From contig JAZNCI010000033.1 of NCBI GenBank assembly GCA_045587485.1, forward strand, positions 1 to 36,172: a stretch of 36,172 nt of DNA, written 5' to 3'. The DNA is from SIG440 sp045587485. GTDB lineage: Bacteria; Bacillota; Clostridia; Monoglobales; Monoglobaceae. Below, one piece after another: positions 21,691 through 31,554 of this stretch; within the stretch, counting starts at the first letter, position 1; every line of letters begins with the position of its first letter. The position numbers were made by a program, and so were the translations under genes. The notes beneath the pieces were generated by a model that did not search any database, was not told the DNA's origin, and was given only the letters and a program-made list of their open reading frames with translations.

Positions 21691-22491
21691 AATTCTCAAA
21701 TAAAACGGCTCGACATCCGATGTCAAAATTTCAAGTTCGGGAAAACGGCTTTCAAAAAAGTCTGCAAGATAGTCGCAGATTATATTTTCAGTTTCAAAGT
21801 GACCTGCATCAATAATATTCAAGCCCAATTCGTATGCAGAGCGAGCGTGTTCGTGTCCCAAATCTGCTGTCACATATGCATCGGCACCTGAATGAAATGC
21901 CGAATAAATCCCTTCCTTGCCGCCACTGCCTGAGCATAGTGCAACTGTCTGGATAGACTCGTCAAGGTCGCCTGCATATTTAAGGGCAGTGCAGCCCAGA
22001 ATGTTTTTAACGTGAAGAATAAACTCTTCCATCGACATGGGATATTCAAGCATTCCTACACAACCGATTGGCGAGAACGAATTACCCTGACCGTCGATAC
22101 ACTCTTCTTTGGTGAGTTTGCGAACATTTTCAAGACCCAGACGATTGGCAAGCAGGTCGTTCGTTCCGCCATCTGCTTTGTCAAAATTGGTGTGCATACT
22201 AAAGACGGATATATTATTTTTAATCACACTGCGAACCATACTGCCAATGGGGTCACCTTCGGTTACTGAATACAGGGGCTTAAAAATCATCGGATGATGG
22301 GATATAATCAGGTCTGCCTCAAATTCGATGGCCTTTTTTACATTTTGGGTTGTCAGGTCAAGACAGATAAATACCTTGTTTATTATTTGTGTTTCGTCGC
22401 CCACCATAAGCCCAACGTTATCCCAGGGCTCTTTAAGCAATGAGGGAGCAATTTTTTCCAATTCTTCAATTATTTCATATAATCTAATCAT
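21688..22491 (-). CDS. Nif3-like dinuclear metal centre hexameric protein
   Basis: A 267-residue Nif3/DUF34 protein. The metal-binding region shows WDNVGLMVGD near the start, the SHHPMIFKPL motif, MHTNFD and the C-terminal GHFETEN segment, which together supply the di-metal ligands. The biochemical role is not settled, although a GTP cyclohydrolase 1 type 2 label is often carried over in databases. It lies 6 bp after trmK on the same strand, a pairing conserved in Bacillota. Confidence 0.92.
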   Translation of the reverse strand: MIRLYEIIEELEKIAPSLLKEPWDNVGLMVGDETQIINKVFICLDLTTQNVKKAIEFEADLIISHHPMIFKPLYSVTEGDPIGSMVRSVIKNNISVFSMHTNFDKADGGTNDLLANRLGLENVRKLTKEECIDGQGNSFSPIGCVGMLEYPMSMEEFILHVKNILGCTALKYAGDLDESIQTVALCSGSGGKEGIYSAFHSGADAYVTADLGHEHARSAYELGLNIIDAGHFETENIICDYLADFFESRFPELEILTSDVEPFYLRI

Positions 22492-22497
22492 TTGAAT

Positions 22498-23190
22498 TCA
22501 CCTCTCGTTAAGGATTTTCAGTAGCTTCAATGTCTCGTTGAGTTCCGTTTCGTTTTCCGGGTTTTGGGATTTTTCCAGCCCTTCTATCCGTTTGTTAAGT
22601 TTTGTCAAAACGCCTTGTTTATATCTGTCAACCAGATGGGGCGAGGTTTTGCATAAGTCTTTACCCAAGTATAGCTCTCTTAAGGTATAAGGTGTGTTGC
22701 CATTGGGCTTTGCGACAATAATGTTATAAATTTTTTCTTCTTCGGCCTCAAGATATTCGGAGGTTATTTCATAGTTGTTTTCAGACAGATATTTTCTCAG
22801 TTCGGTAACAGCTGTCATGGGTTGTAGAATAAGCAGTTTTGCATTTTTTGCAATCCTGGGCGATGCCTTAAGAATATTTGAGATCAAAATTCCGCCCATA
22901 CCTGCGATAATTATAACTTCTGCATCGTTTTCACTGAGAGTTGAAAGCCCGGCTCCAAGACGTGTTTCAATTTTTTGTTCCAGCCCGTGGGCGCGAATGT
23001 TTGCGGCAGCACGTGAAACTGGGCCCTTTTTTATATCCGATGCAATTGCCCGCGGTGTTATGCCACTGCCCACCAATGTAATTGGAATATAGGCATGATC
23101 TGTGCCGATGTCTGCAGTGCAGGAATTAGGCGGCACAAGATTGGCAATTTTTTTAAGTCGTGGGTTAAGATGAATGCAGTTATCGCTCAT
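22498..23190 (-). CDS. trmK: tRNA (adenine-22-N1)-methyltransferase TrmK
   Basis: A 230-residue TrmK, which methylates A22 of tRNA. The SAM-binding motif is TADIGTDHAYIPI near residue 23; IIAGMGGILI is the catalytic-core motif, followed by a LQPM segment and a C-terminal coiled region rich in Glu/Asn/Lys. It is usual in Gram-positive bacteria next to rpoD or nif3. It has its own promoter facing away from dgt. Confidence 0.93.
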   Translation of the reverse strand: MSDNCIHLNPRLKKIANLVPPNSCTADIGTDHAYIPITLVGSGITPRAIASDIKKGPVSRAAANIRAHGLEQKIETRLGAGLSTLSENDAEVIIIAGMGGILISNILKASPRIAKNAKLLILQPMTAVTELRKYLSENNYEITSEYLEAEEEKIYNIIVAKPNGNTPYTLRELYLGKDLCKTSPHLVDRYKQGVLTKLNKRIEGLEKSQNPENETELNETLKLLKILNER

Positions 23191-23225
23191 ATATTTTCTC
23201 CGTTGATTAAATATGTATTGATATT

Positions 23226-23255
23226 ATTATATATTTGATGAAATTGTTTTGTCAA
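23226..23255 (-). promoter_or_regulatory. promoter of trmK-nif3
   Basis: Minus strand: TTGACA (23250-23255), 18-bp spacer, TATAAT (23226-23231). Confidence 0.75.
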
Positions 23256-23330
23256 CTAAAAAAAGGATTTTTAAGAGAAATGCAGAAAAATATCTTTGTA
23301 GGAAAATTTCGGTAAAAAGCAGGTGAAAAA

Positions 23331-24329
23331 ATGACCATAAGAGAAAGAATTGAAGAAAAAGAGGCAAAAACCCTCAGTCCTTACGCGGTCCTAAGCTCAA
23401 AAACTGCTGGTCGTGCCCGTGCCGAAGAACCAAGCGAAATACGGACAGAGTTTCAGCGTGACAGAGACAGAATTATTCATTCAAAGGCATTCCGCCGCCT
23501 CAAGCATAAGACTCAGGTATTTTTATCACCCGAAGGCGACCATTACCGAACACGACTTACTCACACTCTTGAGGTGGCACAGATAGCGAGAACGATTTCC
23601 CGTGCATTGGAGCTTAACGAAGATTTGACCGAGGCAATAGCTCTGGGACACGATTTGGGGCACACTCCATTTGGTCACGCAGGTGAACGTACAATTGACC
23701 ATCTTTGCTCCGGAGGTTTTCGGCACAACGAGCAAAGCCTCAGGGTTGTTAATGTTCTTGAACGCAAGGGAGGACTAAATCTTACAGCCGAGGTTCGCGA
23801 CGGAATTCTTTGTCACACTGGTGACAAGATGCCCCAGACGTTAGAGGGCAAGATAATAAGGTTGGCGGATAAAATAGCTTACATAAATCATGATATTGAC
23901 GATGCTGTACGTGGCGGAGTTATGCGACAGGAGGATATTCCAAAGGAATTTGTCAGAATTTTAGGAAAAACACATTCTGAAAGAATTGATTCGATGATAA
24001 ACGGTATAATTCGTGCAAGTGACGGAAATGCTGATATCACAATGGATACAGAGATATACGATGCTATGATGGGATTGCGCAAGTATATGTTTGAGAATGT
24101 ATATCTCAATGATTATGCCAGAAATGAAGAAAAGAAATCCTTTAATGTTATAAAATCACTTTTTGAGATGTTTATGGAAAGACCTGAGCTGATTTCCGAA
24201 AACGTGCGGGAGATAAGCTGCAGCGAGGATAATATGATTATTGTTCGTGACCATATTGCAAGTATGACCGACAGATATGCACTGTGTCTTTTTGAAAAGT
24301 ATTTTGTGCCAAAATCATGGCGCGAATAA
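23331..24329 (+). CDS. dgt: deoxyguanosinetriphosphate triphosphohydrolase-like protein (HD domain)
   Basis: A 332-residue HD-domain phosphohydrolase of the dGTPase type, which splits dNTPs to nucleoside and triphosphate. Metal ligands are visible as RLTHTLEVAQIAR (His), LGHDLGHTPFGHAGE (HD pair) and the later KIAYINHDIDDA (Asp). RDRDRIIHSKAFRRLKHKTQVF is the family signature. Short (about 330 residue) Gram-positive members may have broader dNTP specificity. It lies 71 bp ahead of dnaG, a conserved neighbourhood. Confidence 0.93.
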   Translation: MTIRERIEEKEAKTLSPYAVLSSKTAGRARAEEPSEIRTEFQRDRDRIIHSKAFRRLKHKTQVFLSPEGDHYRTRLTHTLEVAQIARTISRALELNEDLTEAIALGHDLGHTPFGHAGERTIDHLCSGGFRHNEQSLRVVNVLERKGGLNLTAEVRDGILCHTGDKMPQTLEGKIIRLADKIAYINHDIDDAVRGGVMRQEDIPKEFVRILGKTHSERIDSMINGIIRASDGNADITMDTEIYDAMMGLRKYMFENVYLNDYARNEEKKSFNVIKSLFEMFMERPELISENVREISCSEDNMIIVRDHIASMTDRYALCLFEKYFVPKSWRE

Positions 24330-24400
24330 TATTTTGATAAAATAATAAAGGAGACGGCAATTTTTTGTCGAATTAAAGAAATATACGAGGTGGTGAGAGT

Positions 24401-26188
24401 TTGAAACAGTTGGTGGATTTTCAGGATTTTATCGACGAGGTTGTACAGAAAAATGATATTGTTGACCTTATTTCACGTTATGTTACTCTTAAACGTGTGG
24501 GAAACCGTTTTCAGGCTCTTTGTCCTTTGCATAATGACAAAAAAACGCCATCATTTTCGGTGTCACCGGACAAACAGTTGTTTCACTGCTTTGGCTGCGG
24601 TGCAGGCGGAACAGTTATTAACTTTATAATGGCAAAGGAAAACCTTGATTTTATGGAGGCTGTAAAGCTGCTGGCAGAACGTGCGGGAGTACCCGTTCCC
24701 GACTATCGCAGTGCGACAGAGAGAAACCATGCGGCACAGATACACGAAAAGAAAAAACGGATGTACGAGATGAATGCCGAGGCAGCAAGGTTCTTCTTTA
24801 ATCAGTTGATTGCTCCAGAAAATAAATATGCACTTGATTATCTCAAAGACAGAAAGCTTTTAAATTCAACAATAAAAAGTTTCGGTTTGGGTTATGCACC
24901 GGATTCATGGTCAACGCTTATAGATTTTATGAAGACAAAGGGATATTCTGACGAAGAGCTTGTCGAAGCAGGACTTGCGGTAAAACGTGACAACGACACG
25001 TATTTTGACAAGTTTCGTGACAGGGTGATGTTCCCCATTGTTGATTTGCGTGGGAATGTGATTGGGTTTGGCGGCAGAATTCTAAAGGATAAGGAAAATG
25101 CGCCAAAGTATTTGAACTCTCCGGAAACATTAATATTTCAGAAAAAAGAAAATCTGTTTGCGATGAACAAGGCAAAAAACACCAAGGAAGGTCAAATTCT
25201 GGTGATGGAAGGCTATATGGATGTTATATCGCTTCATCAGAATGGCTTTGATAATGCTGTTGCATCATTGGGTACAGCCTTTACACCTCAGCAGGCAGAA
25301 CTGATAAAAAGATACACCGATAAGGTTGTGCTGTGCTATGACGCCGACGAGGCAGGGCAAAAGGCTGCCGACCGTGCAGGCGAAATACTCAGGGAAGCAG
25401 AGATAAAGACCAGAGTTCTAAAGATAACCGATGGAAAGGACCCCGATGAATACATCAAGGCTAAGGGCGCCGAGATGTTTCAGATGCAGGTCGAAAATTC
25501 CGAAAGCTTTATTGAGTATAAAGTCCACAGCATTGAAAAAAATTTTAATCTTGAGGACCCTGTTGCAAAAATAGAGTTTATCGAACAGCTTGCAAAGGTT
25601 ATGGCGGGAATAAAAAGTGACGTTGAGCGGGAGGTATATATAAAAAGGTTTGCCCACAGGCTTGATGTTTCTCCCGAAAGTATTCAGGCGCAGATAGAGG
25701 ACTTTTTGCGCAAAAAGATAAAAACCAACAATGTACGCATTCTGCGTCAGGAAAGGCGTGATTTCGAGGCGAGAACGGGAGGCCGGTCAGACCTTGATAA
25801 AATGAGGCTTTATAATGCTGAAAAGCTTCTTTTGAATTTGATATCTGAAAAGGAAATTTTCAAGCAGATAAAGGACACTCTTTGCCCTTCAGACTTTACA
25901 GAAGGTTTACACCGAAGAGTGGCAGAAATAATCTTTGATACTTTGGATAAGGGCGACCAATTAAACCCCGTAACAGTTATATCACAATTTGATGAGTGTG
26001 ATTTGGGAGCGGTATCCGAAATTCTTTCGGATGACAAAAATGTTGACAACAAGGCAGAGGCGGTAAAGATGCCCCTCAAGATTTTACTTGATTACAAAAC
26101 AAAAAAGGCAGATGCGGTGTCCGCCCGGGGTGGTGATGCTGCAAAACTGCAGGAGATAATGGACAGACTGAAAAAGGAAAAAAAGTAG
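24401..26188 (+). CDS. dnaG: DNA primase DnaG
   Basis: A 595-residue primase that makes RNA primers for replication. The N-terminal CHC2 zinc finger is CPLHNDKKTPSF...HCFGCGAGG (about residues 42-67), the Toprim catalytic core has LVMEGYMDVIS (about 267-277) and VVLCYDADEAG (about 310-320), and the C-terminal part is the DnaB-interacting helical domain. TTG start, with GAGGTGGTGAG at about 24387-24397 as ribosome site. It is followed 15 bp later by rpoD, the macromolecular-synthesis arrangement seen in many Bacillota. Confidence 0.97.
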   Translation: MKQLVDFQDFIDEVVQKNDIVDLISRYVTLKRVGNRFQALCPLHNDKKTPSFSVSPDKQLFHCFGCGAGGTVINFIMAKENLDFMEAVKLLAERAGVPVPDYRSATERNHAAQIHEKKKRMYEMNAEAARFFFNQLIAPENKYALDYLKDRKLLNSTIKSFGLGYAPDSWSTLIDFMKTKGYSDEELVEAGLAVKRDNDTYFDKFRDRVMFPIVDLRGNVIGFGGRILKDKENAPKYLNSPETLIFQKKENLFAMNKAKNTKEGQILVMEGYMDVISLHQNGFDNAVASLGTAFTPQQAELIKRYTDKVVLCYDADEAGQKAADRAGEILREAEIKTRVLKITDGKDPDEYIKAKGAEMFQMQVENSESFIEYKVHSIEKNFNLEDPVAKIEFIEQLAKVMAGIKSDVEREVYIKRFAHRLDVSPESIQAQIEDFLRKKIKTNNVRILRQERRDFEARTGGRSDLDKMRLYNAEKLLLNLISEKEIFKQIKDTLCPSDFTEGLHRRVAEIIFDTLDKGDQLNPVTVISQFDECDLGAVSEILSDDKNVDNKAEAVKMPLKILLDYKTKKADAVSARGGDAAKLQEIMDRLKKEKK

Positions 26189-26203
26189 AAAGGCGAAGGA
26201 AAG

Positions 26204-27349
26204 ATGAGCAGTAAGAAAAATACAGATAATGCGGCAGAAACAAAAAAGGCAGTTTCAAAGGATGCGCAAAAACAAGCGGTTCAGGAGCTTGTGGAGCTCG
26301 GCAAAAAGCAGGGTGAGCTGACGATGGGCGAAATTTCTTCCAAGCTTGAAACTGTTGAGATGGAGCCGGAGCAGATTGAGAGAATCTATGATTTTATTGA
26401 AAAGCAGGGAATTGAAATTATAGGTAATTTCGGCGATGAAATCCCTGAGCTTGAGGAGCCTGACGAGGATTTTGAAATTACCGAGGATGAGCTTGCAGAC
26501 CTGTCGGTTCCTGACAGTGTCAGCATTGACGATCCCGTGCGTATGTATCTTAAGGAAATTGGAAAAGTGCCTCTTCTTTCAGGACAGGAGGAGGCAGAGC
26601 TGGCGCAAAAAATGTCAGAGGGAGACCTTGATGCAAAGCACCGTCTTGCTGAGGCAAACCTTCGCCTTGTTGTAAGTATAGCGAAAAGGTATGTTGGCCG
26701 TGGAATGCTTTTTCTGGACCTGATTCAGGAAGGAAATCTTGGACTTATTAAAGCAGTTGAAAAGTTTGACTATACAAAGGGCTATAAATTCAGTACTTAT
26801 GCAACATGGTGGATAAGACAGGCGATTACACGTGCCATTGCCGACCAGGCACGAACGATAAGAATACCTGTTCATATGGTTGAAACAATAAATAAATTTA
26901 TACGTGTAACACGCCAGCTTGTTCAGGAATTGGGTCGTGACCCCCTCCCTGAAGAAGTTGCAAAGGAATTGAATATGCCCATTGACAAGGTTGGCGAAAT
27001 TATGAAGATTGCTCAGGAGCCTGTATCTTTGGAAACCCCAATTGGTGAGGAAGAAGACAGCTCTTTGCAGGATTTCATTCAGGATAACGAAACTCCTGCT
27101 CCACAGGATGCGGCAACCTTCAGATTGCTGAAAGAACAGCTTGTTGATGTGCTTGGCACACTTACTCCCAGAGAGGAAAAGGTGCTTCGCCTTCGTTTTG
27201 GTCTTGACAACGGCAGAGCAAGAACACTTGAAGAGGTTGGTAAAGAATTTAACGTAACCCGTGAGAGAATACGTCAGATTGAAGCAAAAGCTCTCCGCAA
27301 GCTCAGACATCCAAGCCGTAGCAAAAAACTGAAAGACTATCTTGAATAA
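26204..27349 (+). CDS. rpoD: RNA polymerase primary sigma factor RpoD (sigma-A)
   Basis: A 381-residue vegetative sigma factor. Region 1.1 lies at about 25-75 and region 1.2 at DSVSIDDPVRMYLKEIG. Region 2 includes GNLGLIKAVEKFDYTKGYKF and STYATWWIRQAITRAI (-10 recognition), followed by region 3 from TIRIPVHM, and region 4 has EVGKEFNVTRERIRQIEAKA (-35 recognition). The intact regions 2.4 and 4.2 fit the consensus promoters seen throughout this window. It is co-transcribed with dnaG and ends at a terminator (27362-27387). Confidence 0.98.
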   Translation: MSSKKNTDNAAETKKAVSKDAQKQAVQELVELGKKQGELTMGEISSKLETVEMEPEQIERIYDFIEKQGIEIIGNFGDEIPELEEPDEDFEITEDELADLSVPDSVSIDDPVRMYLKEIGKVPLLSGQEEAELAQKMSEGDLDAKHRLAEANLRLVVSIAKRYVGRGMLFLDLIQEGNLGLIKAVEKFDYTKGYKFSTYATWWIRQAITRAIADQARTIRIPVHMVETINKFIRVTRQLVQELGRDPLPEEVAKELNMPIDKVGEIMKIAQEPVSLETPIGEEEDSSLQDFIQDNETPAPQDAATFRLLKEQLVDVLGTLTPREEKVLRLRFGLDNGRARTLEEVGKEFNVTRERIRQIEAKALRKLRHPSRSKKLKDYLE

Positions 27350-27361
27350 TTATAACACATA

Positions 27362-27387
27362 GGGGGCAGAGTTTCTGTCTCCTTTTT
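27362..27387 (+). terminator. terminator of the dgt-dnaG-rpoD unit
   Basis: GGGGGCAG (27362-27369) and CTGTCTCC (27375-27382) pair with two G-U positions, then TTTTT. Confidence 0.7.
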
Positions 27388-27423
27388 GAGTTTGGGGTCT
27401 TTTTAAAATGTGTGTTAAACCAC

Positions 27424-27452
27424 TTGAAAAATCGGCAAAACTATGGTAAAAT
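27424..27452 (+). promoter_or_regulatory. promoter of galE
   Basis: TTGAAA (27424-27429), 17-bp spacer, TAAAAT (27447-27452). Confidence 0.65.
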
Positions 27453-27502
27453 ATAATTTAAAAATAAATCTGTGATAATATAAACAGAGCGGAGGAATAT
27501 TT

Positions 27503-28516
27503 ATGCATATTTTGGTTACAGGCGGTGCAGGCTATATCGGTAGTCACACTTGCGTTCAGCTTCTCAATGCAGGCTATGAGGTTACGGTTGTTGATAATCT
27601 TTCAAATAGCAGCGAGGAATCTTTGTCCCGTGTAAAAAAGATTACAGGCAAGGATTTAAATTTCTATAAAATAGATATGGTTGATAAGGACGAATTGGAG
27701 ATTGTTTTTAAAGAAAACAGGTTTGATGCGGTTATTCATTTTGCAGGTCTTAAAGCTGTGGGCGAATCTGTTGCTATGCCTTTGGCATATTATCACAACA
27801 ACCTTTACAGCACAATTAATCTGTGTGAACTTATGAGACTGCATGGGGTTAAAAAGCTGGTGTTTAGTTCTTCTGCAACTGTTTATGGCAAACCGCATGC
27901 TGTGCCAATCTGTGAGGATTTTCCGCTTTCTTGCACAAATCCTTATGGCAGAACAAAACTTATGATTGAAGAAATTCTCCGTGACATTGCTATTGCAGAT
28001 AACGAATGGGATATTGCCATTCTTCGTTATTTCAATCCGGTCGGTGCTCACGAAAGCGGGCTTATCGGTGAAGACCCCCGAGGAATACCCAATAACCTTA
28101 TGCCCTACATTTCTCAGGTTGCGGTAGGCAAGCGTGATTGCATCCATGTGTTTGGCAACGATTATGATACTCCCGACGGTACGGGCGTTCGTGATTATAT
28201 CCACGTTATTGACCTTGCTGACGGTCACCTTTGTGCACTCAAAAAGATTGAAAATCACGTTGGTGTGGTTACCTACAATCTAGGTACAGGCCATGGCTAC
28301 AGCGTGCTTGATATGATAAAAGCATTTGGCAAGGCTTGCGGCAGAGAGCTTGATTACAAAATTGAGGCACGACGCCCGGGTGATATCGATGCCTGTTATG
28401 CAGACCCCAAGAAGGCAAAGGAAGAAATTGGGTTTGAGGCAAAGAAGAATTTAGAGGATATGTGTGCTGATACATGGAGATGGCAACAAAACAATCCAAA
28501 CGGTTATAAGGCTTAA
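27503..28516 (+). CDS. galE: UDP-glucose 4-epimerase
   Basis: A 337-residue extended SDR that interconverts UDP-glucose and UDP-galactose with bound NAD. The Rossmann motif TGGAGYIGSHT opens the protein, then VDNLSNS, the Ser-Ser-x-Thr segment FSSSATVYG, and the catalytic YxxxK in NPYGRTKLMIE. DYIHVIDLADGH and the C-terminal RPGDIDACYADP are typical of bacterial GalE. It has its own promoter. No other Leloir-pathway genes are near, so it probably supplies UDP-galactose for envelope polymers as well as galactose use. Confidence 0.96.
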   Translation: MHILVTGGAGYIGSHTCVQLLNAGYEVTVVDNLSNSSEESLSRVKKITGKDLNFYKIDMVDKDELEIVFKENRFDAVIHFAGLKAVGESVAMPLAYYHNNLYSTINLCELMRLHGVKKLVFSSSATVYGKPHAVPICEDFPLSCTNPYGRTKLMIEEILRDIAIADNEWDIAILRYFNPVGAHESGLIGEDPRGIPNNLMPYISQVAVGKRDCIHVFGNDYDTPDGTGVRDYIHVIDLADGHLCALKKIENHVGVVTYNLGTGHGYSVLDMIKAFGKACGRELDYKIEARRPGDIDACYADPKKAKEEIGFEAKKNLEDMCADTWRWQQNNPNGYKA

Positions 28517-28576
28517 GTTAAACAGATATACTATCTCTAAAATAGAACAACCGCAATAGCGGTGGAAGGAGTTTCA

Positions 28577-30382
28577 ATGAACGAATACCAAAGCAACATA
28601 CGCAATTTTTCAATCATTGCACATATTGACCACGGAAAGTCAACTCTGGCTGACCGTCTTCTTGAATTGACGGGAGCTCTTACCAACCGTGAAATGCAGG
28701 ATCAGGTTCTTGATAATATGGAGCTTGAAAAGGAGAGAGGTATCACCATTAAAGCCCGAGCAGTACGTCTTTTGTATTCTGGCAAGGATGGACAGCAGTA
28801 TGTGCTTAACCTTATTGATACTCCCGGACATGTTGACTTCAACTATGAAGTTTCACGTAGTCTTGCAGCTTGTGAGGGAGCAGTTCTGATAGTTGACGCG
28901 GCACAGGGGATTGAGGCTCAGACATTGGGAAATACTTACCTTGCACTTGAGCACGATTTGGAGCTTGTGCCTGTTATCAATAAAATTGACCTTCCTTCCG
29001 CACAGCCTGACCTTGTAAAGCAGGAGATTGAGGATGTTATTGGCATCGAGGCTCAAAACGCACCATGCATTTCCGCTAAAAATGGAATTAATATTGAATC
29101 TGTTCTTGAAAGAATTGTTGAAACTGTCCCCCCTCCGAAAGGCGACGAGAGTGAACCTCTTAAAGCACTGATATTTGACTCATATTATGACAGCTATAAA
29201 GGCGTAATTGCATATGTTCGTGTTATGGATGGCAAGTTGAAAACCGGTGACCTTATCAAAATGATGGCAACAGGCAGTACCTTTGACGTTGTGGAGGTTG
29301 GCTATCTTAATCCTATGGGTATGCTGCCTGCCAAAGAAATCAAGGCAGGCGAGGTTGGATATATTGCGGCAAGCATAAAAAATGTGCGCGATGTCCGTGT
29401 TGGTGACACAGTAACAACTGTGACAAAAGGAGCGAGCGAGGCTCTTCCTGGCTACAAGGATGTTCAGCCTATGGTATATTCGGGTGTTTACCCAGCTGAT
29501 GGCGCCAGATACAACGACCTTCGTGATGCGCTTGAAAAGTTGCAGCTCAATGATGCTGCACTTCAATTTGATGCAGAAACGTCTGTCGCATTGGGCTTTG
29601 GCTTCAGATGCGGTTTTTTGGGCCTTTTGCATATGGAAATAATTCAAGAACGCCTTGAAAGGGAATATAATCTTGATTTGGTTACAACAGCTCCCTCTGT
29701 TGAATATCAGGTTTACAAAACAGATGGAACAATGATAACCATATCCAACCCTACAAACCTTCCGGAGCCGCAGGAAATTGATTATATGACCGAACCTATT
29801 GTTTCGGCAAATATAATGACACCCAAAGAGTTTGTCGGCAGTATAATGGAGCTTTGTCAAGAACGGCGGGGTACATACATTGATATGACCTATCTTGACC
29901 AAAACCGTGTAACTCTGCAATACGAGCTTCCGCTCAATGAAATCATTTATGATTTCTTTGATGCTCTAAAGTCAAGAACAAGGGGCTATGCCTCCTTTGA
30001 TTATGAAATGAAGAACTACCAAAAATCAGAGCTTGTAAAATTGGATATTTTGCTTAACGGCGATATGGTTGATGCGCTTTCCTTTATTGTTCACAAAGAC
30101 AGTGCATATGCCCGTGGCAGACGTATTGCCGAAAAGCTAAAGGACTCAATCCCCCGTCAACTTTTTGAAATTCCCATTCAGGCAGCGATAGGCAGCAAAA
30201 TTATTGCCCGTGAAACCGTTCGTGCAATGCGAAAGGACGTTCTTGCCAAGTGTTACGGCGGTGATATTACCCGAAAGAAAAAACTGCTCGAGAAACAAAA
30301 GGAAGGTAAAAAACGAATGCGTCAGGTGGGCTCGGTTGAGGTGCCCCAGGAGGCGTGTATGTCGGTGTTAAAGCTGGATTAA
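28577..30382 (+). CDS. lepA: elongation factor 4 (LepA) GTPase
   Basis: A 601-residue LepA, a ribosome-associated translational GTPase affecting initiation and back-translocation. G1 is AHIDHGKS, the switch-I region has EKERGITIKA, G3 is DTPGHVDF and G4 is NKIDLP. The C-terminal LepA-specific domain is present, with the basic stretch GGDITRKKKLLEKQKEGKKR. I start it at ATG 28577-28579 with AAGGAG at 28566-28571, which gives the standard family length; the longer GTG-started frame from 28562 runs through that site. It is followed by hemW 17 bp later, a very common gene pair. Confidence 0.97.
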   Translation: MNEYQSNIRNFSIIAHIDHGKSTLADRLLELTGALTNREMQDQVLDNMELEKERGITIKARAVRLLYSGKDGQQYVLNLIDTPGHVDFNYEVSRSLAACEGAVLIVDAAQGIEAQTLGNTYLALEHDLELVPVINKIDLPSAQPDLVKQEIEDVIGIEAQNAPCISAKNGINIESVLERIVETVPPPKGDESEPLKALIFDSYYDSYKGVIAYVRVMDGKLKTGDLIKMMATGSTFDVVEVGYLNPMGMLPAKEIKAGEVGYIAASIKNVRDVRVGDTVTTVTKGASEALPGYKDVQPMVYSGVYPADGARYNDLRDALEKLQLNDAALQFDAETSVALGFGFRCGFLGLLHMEIIQERLEREYNLDLVTTAPSVEYQVYKTDGTMITISNPTNLPEPQEIDYMTEPIVSANIMTPKEFVGSIMELCQERRGTYIDMTYLDQNRVTLQYELPLNEIIYDFFDALKSRTRGYASFDYEMKNYQKSELVKLDILLNGDMVDALSFIVHKDSAYARGRRIAEKLKDSIPRQLFEIPIQAAIGSKIIARETVRAMRKDVLAKCYGGDITRKKKLLEKQKEGKKRMRQVGSVEVPQEACMSVLKLD

Positions 30383-30398
30383 AGATTGGAGAAAAATA

Positions 30399-31517
30399 AT
30401 GAAAACCGTAGGGCTCTATATTCATATTCCTTTTTGCAAATCAAAGTGCGGATACTGCGATTTCAATTCCTACGCAGGAAAAGAAGGATTGATTGAGCCC
30501 TATTTTGATGCATTGAATCGGGAAATCGAGATGATGTCAAAACAGTATGTGGGTGTGGTTGATACCATATATTTCGGTGGAGGAACACCAACGGCTGTTG
30601 AACCGAAATATATTTGTCAAATAATTGATACAGCAAAATGTAATTTTGAACAATGTTCAAATATAGAGGTCACTGCAGAGTGCAACCCTGGAACAATTGA
30701 TTTTAATGGGCTGTGTGAACTGTTTGACGGTGGTGTAAATCGACTGAGTATAGGTTTGCAATCGGCAGATAACGACTGTTTAAAGGTTTTGGGCAGAATT
30801 CATACGTTTGAGGATTTTGATGAATGTTTTTATAATGCACGCAAGGCTGGTTTTGACAATGTTTCGCTTGATTTGATGTATGGCTTGCCTGGCCAAACTA
30901 CAGACAGTTGGATGAATACTTTGAAGCGTGCATTGCAGTTTAAGGCTGAGCATATTTCGGCATATGCTTTAAAGATTGAGGAAGGAACCCCCTTTGCTGA
31001 TGCAAAACTAAATTTACCTGATGATGATTTGACTGCGGATATGTATCAACTGGCGGTACAATATCTGGGTGCTTGCGGATATAAGCGTTACGAAATTTCA
31101 AACTTTTCAAAACCTGGTTTTGAATCACGACACAATTTAAAATATTGGCAGTGCAATGATTTCCTTGGCTGTGGTGCAGGAGCATTTAGCTGTGCGAATG
31201 GCACCAGATTTTCAAATGCTTTGGATATAGAAGAATATATCAACAGTATTGAGACTGAAAAAAGTGCGTTAGTTTATCAGGAAACCTTAACTGATTTTGA
31301 TAAAATGAGCGAATTTGTGTTTTTGGGATTGCGTCTTGAAAATGGAATATACGAAAAAGAGTTCAAAAATAGATTTGGACTGAACATTGATGAAATTTTT
31401 GGAAATCAAATAGAGAAATATACAAAGACAGATTTTTTGATCAGGGAAAATGGTCAAATTTGTTTTTCAGACAAAGGGTTTTTTGTAAGCAATATAATAC
31501 TTGCAGATTTTGTTTAA
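30399..31517 (+). CDS. hemW: radical SAM family heme chaperone HemW
   Basis: A 372-residue HemW, formerly annotated as oxygen-independent coproporphyrinogen oxidase. The radical SAM cysteines are in FCKSKCGYCDF (CxxxCxxC, near residues 13-20), then YFGGGTPTAV, EVTAECNPGT, RLSIGLQSA and the LDLMYGLPGQT segment. The additional Cys that defines true HemN (CxxxCxxCxC) is missing, Phe standing there, which supports the HemW assignment. It is translated just after lepA. The 159 bp after its stop hold a tRNA promoter but no further gene. Confidence 0.93.
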   Translation: MKTVGLYIHIPFCKSKCGYCDFNSYAGKEGLIEPYFDALNREIEMMSKQYVGVVDTIYFGGGTPTAVEPKYICQIIDTAKCNFEQCSNIEVTAECNPGTIDFNGLCELFDGGVNRLSIGLQSADNDCLKVLGRIHTFEDFDECFYNARKAGFDNVSLDLMYGLPGQTTDSWMNTLKRALQFKAEHISAYALKIEEGTPFADAKLNLPDDDLTADMYQLAVQYLGACGYKRYEISNFSKPGFESRHNLKYWQCNDFLGCGAGAFSCANGTRFSNALDIEEYINSIETEKSALVYQETLTDFDKMSEFVFLGLRLENGIYEKEFKNRFGLNIDEIFGNQIEKYTKTDFLIRENGQICFSDKGFFVSNIILADFV

Positions 31518-31525
31518 AATTTTAC

Positions 31526-31554
31526 TTGCAGAATTGAAAGCATTGTGGTATACT
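31526..31554 (+). promoter_or_regulatory. promoter of the tRNA-Arg gene
   Basis: TTGCAG (31526-31531), 17-bp spacer, TATACT (31549-31554). The predicted transcript starts near 31561 and has an unusually long leader of about 115 nt before the tRNA. Confidence 0.55.

Noticed and set aside
29180..29920. Long open frame antisense to lepA (246 codons)
   Set aside because: It lies wholly inside lepA on the other strand, has no ribosome site and no recognisable domain. Similar long antisense frames inside rpoD (26615-27310), galE (27656-28258) and glnN (33532-34113) were rejected for the same reasons.
30399..31517. Oxygen-independent coproporphyrinogen III oxidase (HemN)
   Set aside because: The cysteine motif lacks the fourth Cys of HemN, and the gene follows lepA, the usual place of hemW.
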